Made by a program: the position numbers and the translations under genes
In this document: positions 22,509 through 33,899 of the stretch, piece by piece
Layout of the letters: each line of letters starts with the position of its first letter
Numbering within the stretch: position 1 is the stretch's first letter
The notes under the pieces: model-generated
What the model saw: only the letters and a program-made list of their open reading frames with translations
What the model was told of the DNA's origin: nothing
Database searches by the model: none
Assembly (NCBI GenBank): GCA_039619475.1
Contig: CM077115.1
Coordinates: 538,192,315 to 538,256,314, forward strand
Source: Icerya purchasi
Taxonomy: Eukaryota; Arthropoda; Insecta; Hemiptera; Monophlebidae
DNA length: 64,000 nucleotides
Direction: 5' to 3'

Positions 22509-22819
22509 AGCACTACCCGTCATGAACATGCTGACTTTAACAGCATCGACTAGTGCGAGAAATAAAATCGCTCACGCCTTTCCTCTACCCCTCGCTACTC
22601 GCACGACCGTGTAATCAATAATAAACCACGAAAGTAGACATAAAAATTCAATTAATTATATTAGAACTACTAATATGGGGAATAATAAAAGTTAATGATG
22701 TCAATAAATATTATTGCGAACATTATTCGATAATGAAGTATATTGTAAAAATTCCATAACTACCATGTATTACACTAATTCCATAAAATAATAAATACGG
22801 TCAACATTTTAGTGTAATC
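22509..22819. other. Spacer, nothing recognised
   Basis: AT-rich between two DNA transposons. No gene or repeat seen. Confidence 0.4.
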
Positions 22820-22827
22820 CTTTACTC

Positions 22828-23221
22828 CAGGGGTAGCCAACCCACGGTCCGCCTCGAACATTTTTGCGGCCCGCGAGGTGGCCAAAGTAGAACTAGTAAA
22901 ATAAATATTTTTTAATGATTTCATTTTTTATTATTTCACTTATATTTGTATATTTCTAATATTTCATCATTATTAGATATTTCTTTGCAATGCGCGTTTG
23001 GTATCATTATTATTATATTATCTATGTTTACATTTAAGGATAGTAGTAAACACAATAATGGATAATAACCTACTTTGTTTCAATTTTTTAATATAAAAAA
23101 ATTCCTATAGAGTGCGTCTAAAAATCTAATATGGGGAGGATATATGATTTTATATGCGACCCGCGGAGTTATGATGCGTTTCCAAAGTGGCCCGCAAGGT
23201 CATTTGGGTTGGCCACCCCTG
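22828..23221. mobile_element. hAT-type MITE with 8-bp target duplication
   Basis: The left end is CAGGGGTAGCCAACCCACGG and the right end, inverted, is CAGGGGTGGCCAACCCAAAT. The 394-bp element is flanked by CTTTACTC (22820-22827) and CTTTACAC (23222-23229), a 7-of-8 match. CAGGGGT ends with an 8-bp duplication are a hAT signature. It has no coding capacity. Confidence 0.92.
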
Positions 23222-23229
23222 CTTTACAC

Positions 23230-23695
23230 CATAGACTGTGATAGGAGGAGGTTTTTGACCTTATTTCGAGTCCATAACGTCGTCTGTAATGTCGTCATCA
23301 CTCGCTAAGATCGCATATCTATTGCTACTTATTTTTAACATTTTTTTGTCAATGTCAGAAGAAACACTCCTGACAAGTACACTTGGTCTCTTTCGTTTGT
23401 TTGTTACCTTTTGCCGGCTGTGACCTTTGAATAGTCCACATTTGTTTCACATGTAACTGTCATTAAATCTTCTTTTAAAAAATTAGTAGGTGACAATATA
23501 ATGTTCAATTTACGTTTATTTTCCACCATCGGAGTTTTCGGCCATCAGCTCTGTTAGTGTTGTTAGTATTATGCGTAAGTATCTCACTTGACGTCGATGC
23601 GGGGCGATGCGGACATAGCGTTGCGCCACGGATGGTGATCGCCCAGAGGGAGAGCCGATCACGATATATATATATATATTCGTTTAACATAGGAA

Positions 23696-23729
<34 letters not shown>

Positions 23730-23900
23730 AACATAGACCGTTCGCTTGTTCATGAGTCATTTAACGTGAAGAATATACAGTGTTTACGTTAATAAGCGTT
23801 GGTGAGATTTTTTTAATGTAAACCGAAGATCAACAAATATGATCGTTGCTGAGGTTTTTTTAAGTAAACCGAAGATCGACCGAACGAACGAGTGAAAAAC
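23230..23900. other. Spacer with T-run and TA microsatellite
   Basis: Contains (TA)n near 23664-23680 and a T-run of about 25 at 23697-23722. No gene. The left end of the older hAT remnant may lie here but could not be located. Confidence 0.4.
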
Positions 23901-24129
23901 ACGAGAACGCAAAACTCGATGCCCATTGGTAACAAACATGTGAATATTGAAAGATGTCAAAAATTGAGGTAAAAATGCAACGTAAGTAAGTTGGAATATT
24001 CAAAATCAAATTATAGATGCATGTGATGGAATAATGAAACGAAATTTGGCTAAAATTGCTTAACGAACAGTTACGACTGGAGGAGAAAATGCTAAAGCTT
24101 TTTTAATTTAGAAATATTTCAAACTGCTC

Positions 24130-24713
24130 AAACTATTGCACAAAGGTTGAATATTATGATCGAAGCTCCTCGCACATAACTTTTCAGCAAACTACGAGAA
24201 GTAACGTTTCAGCAGAAAATACAGAAGAATATTTTCGTCGCAATATTTGTACATCTTGGGTAGACATGTTTATCCAACAACTCAATGCACGTTTTTTTTA
24301 AATTAAAGCATGAAACTATTCTTTCCAGTTTTTCTTGTCTATTTCCTATCGGACTAGCAATCGATGAAAATCGAATGAAGCAATTCCTGGAATTTTATGT
24401 CGATTTTACTCAAAAGACCTTCCCTACTACTCGAGGCATCGTCGTTAAAGTCAGGTATTCAGCTGTGATACACCAAATTTTGTGATTCCGATCAAGATAT
24501 TTTAGTTCCGAAAAACGCTATCACGGCATTGAACTTGTACGATGAGACATCATTTGGCATTGTAAAAGCACTCTTACGCGCATTCTCTGCACCATCCCCA
24601 CTAATACGGCAACTACAGAAAGATCATTCTCGACGTTGAAAAGATTGACGACGTATTTGCGAAATCATATCGGTCCAGTTTGTCTTAATGGACTTGCGAC
24701 GTTGAATATACAT
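24130..24713 (+). pseudogene. Older hAT transposase remnant, left part
   Basis: AENTEEYFRRNICTSWVDMF (about 24207-24270) and IQQLNAR are typical of ZMYM1/52-kDa-repressor-like hAT transposases. Near the end, TERSFSTLKRLTTYLRNHIG and LNGLATLNIH form the C-terminal dimerisation motif. Reading stops at 24713, where a second hAT has inserted, and resumes at 27013. Several frameshifts are present. Confidence 0.8.
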
Positions 24714-24819
24714 CAGCGTTGCCAGACTTCCCCCGATTTTTAAATCAAAATTAAATGTCCCGCTTTTCGGGGATAACTCGACCGAGACATCGATGTAGAA
24801 GCTATCATCTTAAATATAT

Positions 24820-25870
24820 ATGGCCATTTCTCACATTCAGCTAAACGTCGTGCGGAATTGATGAAGATATTTGAAACTACGGAAATGGAGTAGGTCGAAT
24901 TATTACGTCACGTAAATAGAAGATTTCTGTCGCTCTGTCCTGCTGTTGAGAGAGTAATCAAGATTTGGCCTGCTTTGAAAAGTTACTTTGTGATAAGCAA
25001 GAATCATGTGCGAAAGCCACTGAAAAGATTTTCTACTCTGAAGCAGAGGAAACAAAAACTCGAGCCTACACTTGCATTTTGTTTATAATGTGATGAATGC
25101 TTTTGGTACATTAATGAAAGAGTCTCAGGGAAATGATATTGCCATAACAGAGTAATGCATGAGTCACATTATGCCTCTTCCGCTCAAGGTTGACTCAAAG
25201 GCTAAAGGATGGGTTTTTCGGCTACCTGACGAAACCGTTTTTTTTTTAAATAAATTGGTTGAATCTGAACGGACTAAAGCCATCGAAGACTTCAACAATT
25301 TTTACACAAATTGCCAACAATATAGAGACAAACGTTATAATTTTTCAGATAAAAATATTTTTTTTCTAGACTTAAATTCATAAACCTGGAAAGTGAAGTT
25401 TGTTTCGACATGATTGAAAATGCTCTGTGTGTATCTTTAATAAAATTGACCAGGCGATATTTCGGTAGATAACAGTTATATGAAGAATTTAACTTGTCGA
25501 AATTATCCTTGGACGTATTAGTGGGAAATTGTAAAGACACCACGGCCACCATTGCACCGAAATGGCACCCGATCTTTCAATAGTTTCCAAAAAAACGATA
25601 CCAGTAATATGTTTAAACTAGTGTGTCTTTCATATTAATTATCCCAACATCAAACTACTTTCCTGAACGCGTTTTTTTCCGGATGAATTTAAAATGGCCG
25701 GATGCCAGAAATAAATGCTCCGTGTAAATTTAATGAAAGCAGAATTACTCATCCAGTTCAATCTAGAGCTATCCTGTGCAGAGTTCTTCATTTTTATTAA
25801 AGAGATAAAAGAAACCTTAAAACAAGTTAAATCTCTTCACAAAAATATCATGAATAAGTAATTCTTATAA
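24820..25870 (+). pseudogene. hAT transposase remnant inside the younger hAT
   Basis: Pieces recognisable despite stops: SAKRRAELMKIFETTEME, ELLRHVN and IKIWPALKSYFV (about 24840-25000), a 74-residue open stretch at 25159-25383 (VESERTKAIEDFNNFYTNCQ), and near the end KWPDARNKCSV with a tail like the C-termini of this hAT subgroup. The stops rule out an active protein. Confidence 0.7.
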
Positions 25871-25975
25871 ATAAATTATTCTCTTATTGACGTGACAACG
25901 TCTTATAAATTGGTTTGCCGGGTGACACTTGAAGAAACTGCGTTACGCTCCGCTCACGTTATGCGCTCACAATGA

Positions 25976-26125
25976 GAGCGACTGAGAGGCACGCGTCCCT
26001 TCCACTCGGGCATGGTTAGCCCGCCTAAGAGGGAGAGAGACAGACATAAAAAGTGAAAGGCACGCGTCCCTTCCACTCGAGCACAGTTAGCCCGCCTAAG
26101 AGCGAGAGAGACAGAGCGAGAGAGA
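25976..26125 (+). repeat. Tandem duplication of ~75 bp
   Basis: Two copies of a unit containing GGCACGCGTCCCTTCCACTC and TTAGCCCGCCTAAGAG, each ending in GAGA-rich sequence. Lies in the non-coding part of the hAT. Confidence 0.8.
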
Positions 26126-26392
26126 TAGGCATACACACCGGTTCATGTCTTGCGCTTCTATTTCGCTTAGGCGCCTGCATACAAGTTTACACGTTGCCAG
26201 TTAATTGTAAAACGAATGTGTAGTGATAATGTGAAGGTAGTTTCGTCCATCGCAACAATTCAGTTAAGTTGTAGTAAACGCTGTTTCATTGTACGCAAAT
26301 GTATTGCAAGTTATTGTATGTATATTTGTATATAAATACGTATGTATGTGTAAAGGTAAAAATAAAATTTTGTTAATATGAAATTCAGTGCG

Positions 26393-26485
26393 AGATTCTT
26401 TGTATAAATTAATGTTTTAAATATAATTCTTTGTATAAATTAATGTTTTAAATATAATTCTTTGTATAAATAAATGTTTTAAATT
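26393..26485 (+). repeat. Tandem repeat, three ~32-bp units
   Basis: Three near-identical copies of ATTCTTTGTATAAATTAATG plus TTTTAAATATA, next to the right part of the hAT element. Confidence 0.85.
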
Positions 26486-27012
26486 GTTACTATTATTTCA
26501 TCCTTCTTCCTACTATACGAATGAATATTCACATTAAAATTATTTTACCACTCAAAGTCGTTGTCACGTAAAACTTTCGCCCGTATACCGACTTTACAGG
26601 CAACCAATTTTTTTTATTTTACAATTTGTAACGCTCGCTCCTCAGACTATCGTTTGAAACACCACATTTTTCTAAAAACTACTTTTTTGATTTGATTTTT
26701 GTTTTTTTATTTTTTTTTTTTACTCAGAAGACGAAGAAGACTCAACTACCTAACGATAAGGTAAACCTGATTTAAAATATCATATTTTTATTAAAATACA
26801 TTTTCTATGGCTATTTTTGCTATCTATTATCACGTAATCACGTAAACGTAATTTAAAACTCAAATAAGAAGATAAATATTTAAAAACTTCTGATTATATA
26901 CCGTTTTTTTTTTTTTTACTATGTCCCGCTTTCGACGAAAGAATCCCGCTTTTTTCGCTCAAAAAGTTTCAAAATCCCGACTTAACAAAAAAAAAAAAAT
27001 CTGGCAACGCTG

Positions 27013-27100
27013 ATATACATACACCGTGAAATAAGTATAATTGCCGACGAGCTGTTAGATATCTTTATAAAAAATCCCCGAAAACTTAATTCCGTTTTAC
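27013..27100 (+). pseudogene. Older hAT transposase remnant, right part
   Basis: Picks up after the inserted hAT with IYIHREISIIADELLDIFIK, the natural C-terminal continuation of the LNIH stretch ending at 24713. It begins with the duplicated ATATACAT. Confidence 0.75.
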
Positions 27101-27238
27101 TTATTTTTTTTTTTAAATATACATATTTACTTTTTGCTTATATTACAAGTATAATGTTATATAACTTTACCTAATTTTTTTAAAATAAAATTCGTATGCG
27201 TACCTAATTTGTGCTTATTACAAACATGATGTTACATT

Positions 27239-27240
27239 TC

Positions 27241-27294
<54 letters not shown>

Positions 27295-27305
27295 TATTAT
27301 TATTA
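27239..27305 (+). repeat. (ATT)n microsatellite
   Basis: About 65 bases of ATT repeats with two ATC interruptions. T-rich and ATT-rich runs recur to 27430. Confidence 0.9.
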
Positions 27306-28247
27306 CTTAAATAAAATTCGTTAATTTGTAATTTTTTTAAAAATAAAATTCGTTAGTTTTGTATTTCTTTTTTTTTTTTTTTTTTTTTTTTGATAAAATT
27401 CGTTGGTTTGTAATTATTATTATTATTTTTTTTTTAATTTACAGACCACGGAAATAGATAGATACTTAGTCGAGTTACTGAGTTACCACCCCCTAACCCA
27501 ACTTCTAAACTCTAGCCCCGGCCAAAAAAAAATCCTGAGTGCGCCTTTGATTGCACCAACCATCACGTCAAGTAAATACACTTCTTTAACGCGGTGTCCG
27601 AAAATTATTTAAGATGAACGATTGTAGATTGCATATTAGTTAGGCACGAATCGAACAGGAATGTAAACATAGAATAACTTTCAAATTGGACCACTTGGAG
27701 GCGCTATAGTTACGGTCACTGTTCAGGGAGCCGCTCGTATTTTGTTAAGGGGTAACGTCGTCCGTTAACGGCATGGATTTTTTCAGTCTGCAACAGATAG
27801 TTGTATATGTTGTTTGTGTTGTATGTTACTAGTTGGTTTTTTGTTTTGGTTTTTTTTGTCACTTAAAGATGCGCTTAAAACGTGTGGTCAATGTGGACCG
27901 TATTTTCTTTTATACATTAGCACGGGTTAACGTTTTCCTTTTAAATTTATATTGTAATTACGTTTTATCTGCTCTATGTAACTGTATTCCAAATTAGTTT
28001 GCGCTGTTTGATATACGTTTAAACACAAGCGCATATTTTTTTTTTTGCGATATCCGAATGTTTCAGTGCAGCGATAAATTGCTTGTTTTGGTAATATTCA
28101 TACGCTTGTTATTTCTTTTATTACCGCATTAAATTTTTTTTGAGTCCGTACGAGTTAAATATTTTAGCTTGATTATTCGATCTGATTACATCACGTAAGA
28201 ATTACTCACTTTTAATTATTTCGGTACACTAACTCGCCTTTATCTCT
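27306..28247. other. Intergenic, no gene recognised
   Basis: CCCCGGCCAAAAAAAAATCC followed by TGAGTGCGCCTTTG near 27515-27550 looks like the right terminus of the older hAT, but the left partner was not found. The rest is AT-rich with no motif. Confidence 0.35.
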
Positions 28248-29862
28248 TTTTTTTCTTTTTTTTTTTTTTTAACCCCCCTTTGGGCATATCAACAAAGGAT
28301 CTTCGCCCAGAAACGAAAGGAAGGAGAAGGATCAGTTAAATGTAGATTCGGTCAGCTATTGATAAGATAAAGGAACTGAGGATAGGAACAACTGAGATCG
28401 ACGGAAACGATAAGATATACGAGGCACAATAAGGAGTAGGGAGTTTGAGTGACAGCAGATTGGAATACAAAGAGGTACGTTCGTTCACGAGAGATGGACA
28501 TTCAAAGAGGATATGGTCAGGATCACAGACGGCTACGTCGTCAGGATGAAGAGGGCAATAAGGGGAAAGAGCGAGATGAAAATGAAAGCGTGAGGAAGGA
28601 AGAAGAGTATGATTCAGACGTAAACGGATAATAGGAACAATAACGGAGCGGTGAAGCGAAGGAAAATCGTAAAACCAAGGCCGCGTGGGAAGATTAGGTT
28701 GGATGGAAAAATAAAAGGAAGAATGATTAGAAAAGGAGGAAACGTAAAAATCTGACCAAAATCTAACATGAAACTTTTTGCACAATGGGAGTAAATTCGA
28801 AACGGGAATTTTAGAGAAAAAAAAGCGGGAGGATACAGCAATCTGAGCCAAAGAATCAGCCATTTCGTTACCCTCTATCCCCATATGACTGGGGACCCAG
28901 AGCATTTCAATGCGGATAGCGTGAAGTGAAAAGAGAGTGTGAATGAGAGAGCGAATACGGAGGATGAAAAGGTCAGAGGAGTGAGAGGGGAAATGAGAGG
29001 AAATAGCTTTAAGAGCACACATGGAGTTGGAGATAATTAAAAATTTAGAAGAAGAACGATGTGAGGAAATATGGATTATGGCACGTAAAATGGCCGTTAA
29101 CTCGGCCGTAAAGATAGTACAAAAGGAAGGGAGACGAAAAGATTCAGAGAAATTAATGCTCGGAATGATGAAAGAAGCTCCAACTCCATTAGGCCCCTTC
29201 GAACCATCCGTAAAAATAGCAATATGGAAAGGAAAACGGGATTCGATATAACTATGGAATTCCTGTATAACTGTTGGATAGGAAAGGGATTTGGAGGAAA
29301 AAGGAAAGTAGAATACATTGGGAGGATTGTAGAGATCTGCAAAATTGAAAGAAAAGTAAGGGAGATTGTTATAAGAAATTGTGCAGGATAAAAATGAATT
29401 TAGCCGCAAAGCAATGTGGGCTAGAATAGGAATTTTCTTGGGAGTAAAACGCCAGTTTTGCAGAATAGAAAGATATGAAGGAATAAGTTTGGAAGATGAT
29501 AACGGTAGGCGTTTACACAAGAAACGATAACCTAAATAGGATCTGCGAATGAAAAGGGGAGGCGAGTTAGACTCAGCGAGAACTGCTGGTACTCGAGAAG
29601 ATCTAAGAACACCAAGGCAAAGACGAATACAAGAATTTTGAATTATATCCAGCTTGGAAAGAAGTGATTTTGAGGCAGAGCCATAGATAAAGGAACAGTA
29701 GTCGAATTTGGAACGGATAATCGAATTGTACAAGGAAATAAGGAGAAAGGGATCGCCTCCCCATTTTGTTGGAGAAAGAGCTTTCAGTAAGTTTAGTCTT
29801 TTAAGGGCAGAAGAGGAAAGGAAAATCGACAAGAGACATATTAATGGAAAGCTCGATATTTA
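28248..29862 (-). mobile_element. RNase H-type LINE, 5'-truncated copy
   Basis: The T-run at about 28254-28271 is the minus-strand A-tail. Coding starts abruptly near 29862 in the thumb of the RT, a typical truncation. It is the best preserved copy of the family also present at 15.87-18.43, 3.9-5.5 and 57.77-57.98 kb. Confidence 0.85.
28336..29832 (-). CDS. LINE ORF2 C-terminal half: RT thumb, RNase H, C-terminal domain
   Basis: A 498-residue open frame without an ATG of its own, so it is a truncated gene. N-terminal part: RT thumb (LKALSPTKWGGDPFLLISLY). The RNase H fold starts at IAIFTDGSKGPNGVGASF; TAELTAILRAI gives the catalytic Glu and WVPSHMGIEGNEMADSLAQ the final His/Asp block. The third catalytic Asp is missing: LIISNSMCALKA has Asn (codon at 29026-29028) where the sister copy at 15.9-18.4 kb keeps SDS. 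The C-terminus has DPDHILFECPSLVNERTSLY, shared with the sister copies. Lack of the RT palm means it cannot work alone. Confidence 0.85.
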   Translation of the reverse strand: MSIFLSSSALKRLNLLKALSPTKWGGDPFLLISLYNSIIRSKFDYCSFIYGSASKSLLSKLDIIQNSCIRLCLGVLRSSRVPAVLAESNSPPLFIRRSYLGYRFLCKRLPLSSSKLIPSYLSILQNWRFTPKKIPILAHIALRLNSFLSCTISYNNLPYFSFNFADLYNPPNVFYFPFSSKSLSYPTVIQEFHSYIESRFPFHIAIFTDGSKGPNGVGASFIIPSINFSESFRLPSFCTIFTAELTAILRAIIHISSHRSSSKFLIISNSMCALKAISSHFPSHSSDLFILRIRSLIHTLFSLHAIRIEMLWVPSHMGIEGNEMADSLAQIAVSSRFFFSKIPVSNLLPLCKKFHVRFWSDFYVSSFSNHSSFYFSIQPNLPTRPWFYDFPSLHRSVIVPIIRLRLNHTLLPSSRFHFHLALSPYCPLHPDDVAVCDPDHILFECPSLVNERTSLYSNLLSLKLPTPYCASYILSFPSISVVPILSSFILSIADRIYI

Positions 29863-29983
29863 GCGGTACGGAAACTATATTTTTTGATTTTTTAGCGGAA
29901 GATTTTGAAAAAGAACAGTAATGATATCAACATTTTTAAACACCTATAAATATGAAAGTTTACAGAAAAGTAACGTTATAAAT

Positions 29984-32900
29984 TAACAAGTTCAGTCAAG
30001 CATGAGGTTTCATGTGCTGAGGATTCCGTGTGAAAGTTAATAATAACTATAATTATTTAGTATGTAAGAAAATTTGTTTGAATAAACTTCCATTTTTATT
30101 TTACTATTTTAATTTAATATCTTAATAAATTTCAGAGATCTTTTCTAATATTAATTTAAAACAGTAAAGCAAAATACTAATTTGAATCGAAGACTTAGAC
30201 TAATTTGAAGTGCAATATGTAACGGTTATGACGAAAAATTAATTAAATCCTTTTTTTATTTATTTCCTTTTTATTTCTTTTTTTTTTAAATTATTGGTTT
30301 AGATTTAATAATTCTAATATTAAGGTTTTATGATTTTTTAAAATGTTTAATTTTGTTAATCCCTACACCTATCTTTCTTGAATTGCCGACCGTTAAAGAC
30401 ATTTAATAAATATATAAACGAAAACACGCAAAAAATATTAATTAGAAATAATATTGATGCTCTACGTATCACTCTGCTGCGGCTGCTAGAATGTTGGTGC
30501 TCTCTGCTGGAAGGTTGATGTACGTTAGTGATTGCATCCTGGATTCTCGGTGAATGGGAGGGGAAGACACGGTAATCGAAATTATAGTCTACGAATTTTG
30601 TAAATGTCACTAATTTGAAAACCGAATTTCGAGGCGATTTGGTTACTTTGTTATCAAACTTCTTTCGGTTGCAAGACGAACTGGTTACTTTACTAAAAAA
30701 GGTCGATATAGTTCCACGATGTGACAAAGACACTGTCGTTCTACTGAGATGATTTTTTAACAATTCGGTTTTTTCTTTCGACTCTCTCAATACGTTAGAC
30801 CATTATTAAATATTTTTTTTTTTATTTAAGATAATGATGTCACCATCCGACATTCAACCAGTAACAGTCGAAATTCGTACACCAGTTCCACGGGAGTCTC
30901 TAAATATAATTCCGAACCGTATTTAGAAACTTTTAAAGTTGCTAAAAACTTCAAACAGTTCCTCCCCTCTGGCGCCGCGAGTATTACAGTTGAAAATTTT
31001 GAACAGGGTTAAACATATGCGCTTCGACATATATTTCTCAAGTTTGGAACATCAAGGTTTTTAAGGTTTCGTTAAGGAAATAACTTATGGTTTCGTTTTC
31101 GACAAATAACGATCTTTCCATCGATCATGACTGGAAAAAAAATATTATTTTTGAAACTTTCGAGCTTTCGGCGCTTAAGGTTTCGAATTTTAAGATGGAA
31201 ACCCAGATGTTCCAAAGTAAATAAATAAATAGGGGCGCAAATTTTTTTAACCTTTTTCAAAATCTTGAATTACAATACATAAATTACAAGCGGGGCTACA
31301 CGTCATTTTTCAGAATTTTATGAACTTTTAGTAAATTTCAAACAGTTTCGTTAAGAAAATGAAATACGGATCCGTTCCCAAAAAATAGTGCTCATTCGAA
31401 TAATAATACACTTAAAAAAAAAATTTTTTTTACAAAATTTCGAGCTTTTAGAGCCTTTATTGGGAACTTAGTTGTTCCAAACCAGAGAAATATACATGGA
31501 TGCCCATATTTTCTACTTTCCTCAAAACTTTTAGCTATAATACTCGCGTCACAATTCAATTCTCGCGCTTCTTCGAACTTTTCGGCAAACTTCGAAAGTT
31601 CCAATAAGAAAATGAAATACGGTTTCTTTCCCGACAGATAGCGATCCTTCCAACGGTATATAACATGCCATAGAAAAAAAAAAAAATTTTCTTTAAAATT
31701 TCGAACTCTCGGCGCCTTAAGGGTCCAATTTTAAAACTGGAAATCCAGATGTTATAAACTAGAGAAATGTAAGGGGATGCGCACGTTTTCAGCCACGTTT
31801 AAAATTTTCAGCTGTAATATTCGTGAAGCTAGGGGAAAGACACGTAATTTTTTTTGTTTTTTTGAACTTTTTGGAACTTTGAAAGTTTCGTTAAGAAAAT
31901 GAAACACGGTTCCGTTCCCGACTAATAGCAATCTTTCTAATGATATATTACAAGCTCGGGCAAAAAATATTTTTTAAAAATTTTGAGCTTTCGGCGCCCT
32001 AAGGGTTTAATTTAAAAGCTGGAAACCTGGATGTTCAAAACTAGAGAAATATACGTGAAGTTGCATATTTCCTACCTTGTTCCCAATTTATAGCTATAAT
32101 ACTGATATTGCGCTTTTTTGAACTTTCCTGCGACTTTGAAAATTTTGTTAAGAAAATGAAATATGGTTTCGTTCCCGACGAATAGCGATCTTTCTAATGA
32201 TATATCACAACCTGGAGAAAAAAATATTTTTTTCCAAAATCTCGAGCTTTCGGCGCCATGAGGGTCCAATTTCAAAGCTGGGAACTCGGATGTTCCAAAC
32301 TAGAGAAATATACGTGGAAGCGCATATTTTTAACCGTGTTCAAAATTTTTATCGGTAATATTCGGGGCGCTAGGAGAGGGCTATACATCATTTTTAGCGC
32401 TTTTTTGAACTTTACGCCAACTTTGAATTTTTTGGTGAAGAAAATGATATAAAGTTTTGTTCCTGATAAATAGCGATTTTTCAAACTATATTACTACATA
32501 ACCGTAAAAAAAAATATTTTTTTACAAAATTTTGAGCTTTCGGCGCCCCCGAGTTTTATTTTTAAAGCTGGAGATTTTGATATTCCAAATTACAGAAATA
32601 TACATGGAAGCACATATTTTTAACAATGTTCAAAATTTTTTACTTTTATACTCGCAGCGCTAGGGGACACGCAATTTTTTTTGACTTTTTGAGCTTTACA
32701 GCAACTTTGAAAGTTTTGTTAAGGAAATAAAATACGGACTCGTTCCCGACAAATAAAGATCTTTCTATTACTATATCACAAGCCTAAGAAAAAAAAATAT
32801 TTTTTTAAAAAATCTCGAGCTTTCGGTGTCCCGAGGGTCCGATTTTAAAGCTGGAAACTCGAATGTTCCGAACCAGAGAAATATACGTAGAAGCGCATAT

Positions 32901-33560
32901 TTTTAACCGTGTTCAAAATGTTTATCGGTAATATTCGTGGTGCTTGGGGGGGGACACATCATTTTTCGCGCTTTTTTGAACTTTACGGCAACTTTGAATT
33001 TTTTAGTAAAGAAAATGATATAAGGTTTCATTCCCGACAAATAGCGATCTTTCCATCGATATATCGCATGCCTGTAAAAAAAAATATTTTTTTACAAAAT
33101 TTCGAGCATTCGTCGCCCCGAGGGTCCAGTTTTAAAGTTGGAAATCCGGATGTTCCAAACTAGAGAAATATACGGGTATGTGCGTATTTTTAGCCCCATT
33201 CAAAATTTTTAACTACAATACTCGCGGCGCTAAGGGGGGGGCACGCCATTTTTCGCGCTTTTCTGAACTTTTGGGCAACTTTACATAACTTTTGTAACGT
33301 AATTTTTTGATTTTATGAAAGTACTCCTGCATTGTAGTTTATATTTTGAATTTCAGCGTTATAAGTTTATCTAGTGACGAGTTATGATTTTTTAAGTGAT
33401 TTTTGAGGTCGTTTTATGTACCATATTATATATTCTTGACGGTTTTTTGGGTTTTTTGCCGCCCAGGAAGTTATAGATCGTTTTAAAGATAATTTTAATT
33501 GTGATTTATGTTCCAAATTTGAAGTTTATAATTCAAGCCGTTCGTGAATTATTGATTTTT
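29984..33560 (+). repeat. Palindrome left arm
   Basis: From TAACAAGTTCAGTCAAGCAT at the outer tip to GAATTATTGATTTTT at the axis. Outer ~1 kb holds no convincing gene; a 144-residue minus-strand frame (30356-30790) is low-complexity, is mirrored and partly broken in the right arm, and is probably not coding. Confidence 0.85.
31010..33290 (+). repeat. ~285-bp tandem array in left arm
   Basis: About eight units. Landmarks are variants of GTTTCGTTCCCGACAAATAG near 31089, 31372, 31621, 31911, 32166, 32453, 32737 and 33025, giving periods of 249-290. Every unit also carries a run of A/T, a GAGCTTTCGGCGCC block and a CTAGAGAAATATACGTG block. Units differ clearly from neighbours. Confidence 0.88.
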
Positions 33561-33628
33561 AGGATTCCGTATACATATAATGTATGGAATCCTTATAAGA
33601 TGGTATACAAATGACAAAAATATCAAAT
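33561..33628 (+). repeat. Axis spacer with 33-bp hairpin
   Basis: Starts AGGATTCCGTATACATATAA and folds on itself (AGGATTCC...GGAATCCT). An inverted copy of this spacer and a few bases beyond it occurs at about 37690-37766, just outside the right arm. Confidence 0.85.
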
Positions 33629-33899
33629 AAAAATCAATAATTCACGAACGGCTTGACTTATAAACTTCAAATTTGGAACATAAATTACAATTAAAATTAT
33701 CTTTAAAACGATCTATAACTTGAAGATGACCGATTACCTTGGGCGGCAAAAAACCCAAAAAACCGTCAAGAATATATAATATGGTACATAAAACGACCTC
33801 AAAAATCACTTAAAAAATCATAACTCGTCACTAGATAAACTTATAACGCTGAAATTCAAAATATAAACTACAATGCAGGAGTACTTTCATAAAATCAAA

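Larger units (their letters stand above)
24714..27012. mobile_element. hAT element inserted in a hAT transposase gene
   Basis: Ends are CAGCGTTGCCAGA (left) and its inverted copy TCTGGCAACGCTG (right). The flanks are a perfect 8-bp target duplication, ATATACAT, at 24706-24713 and 27013-27020. The element is 2.3 kb and carries decayed transposase coding on + plus internal tandem repeats. Confidence 0.95.

Noticed and set aside
27515..27560. CCCCGGCCAAAAAAAAATCC as the right TIR of the older hAT
   Set aside because: No matching left end or target duplication was found, so no boundaries were assigned.
28449..29251. Plus-strand Lys/Glu/Arg-rich frames
   Set aside because: They are antisense to the LINE RNase H/C-terminal coding region, whose Ser/Leu-rich protein produces charged shadows.
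30356..30790. 144-residue minus-strand frame in the palindrome's left arm, mirrored as a shorter frame at 37061-37258
   Set aside because: The mirrored frame is broken in the right arm, composition is Ser/Arg-rich without a domain, and the diverged third copy (53596-54055) does not keep the frame. Treated as non-coding.
31010..33290. Tandem array as a CRISPR-like array or centromeric satellite
   Set aside because: Units are ~285 bp with no short repeat/unique spacer pattern, and are confined to mirrored arms of one element. The organism is eukaryotic.
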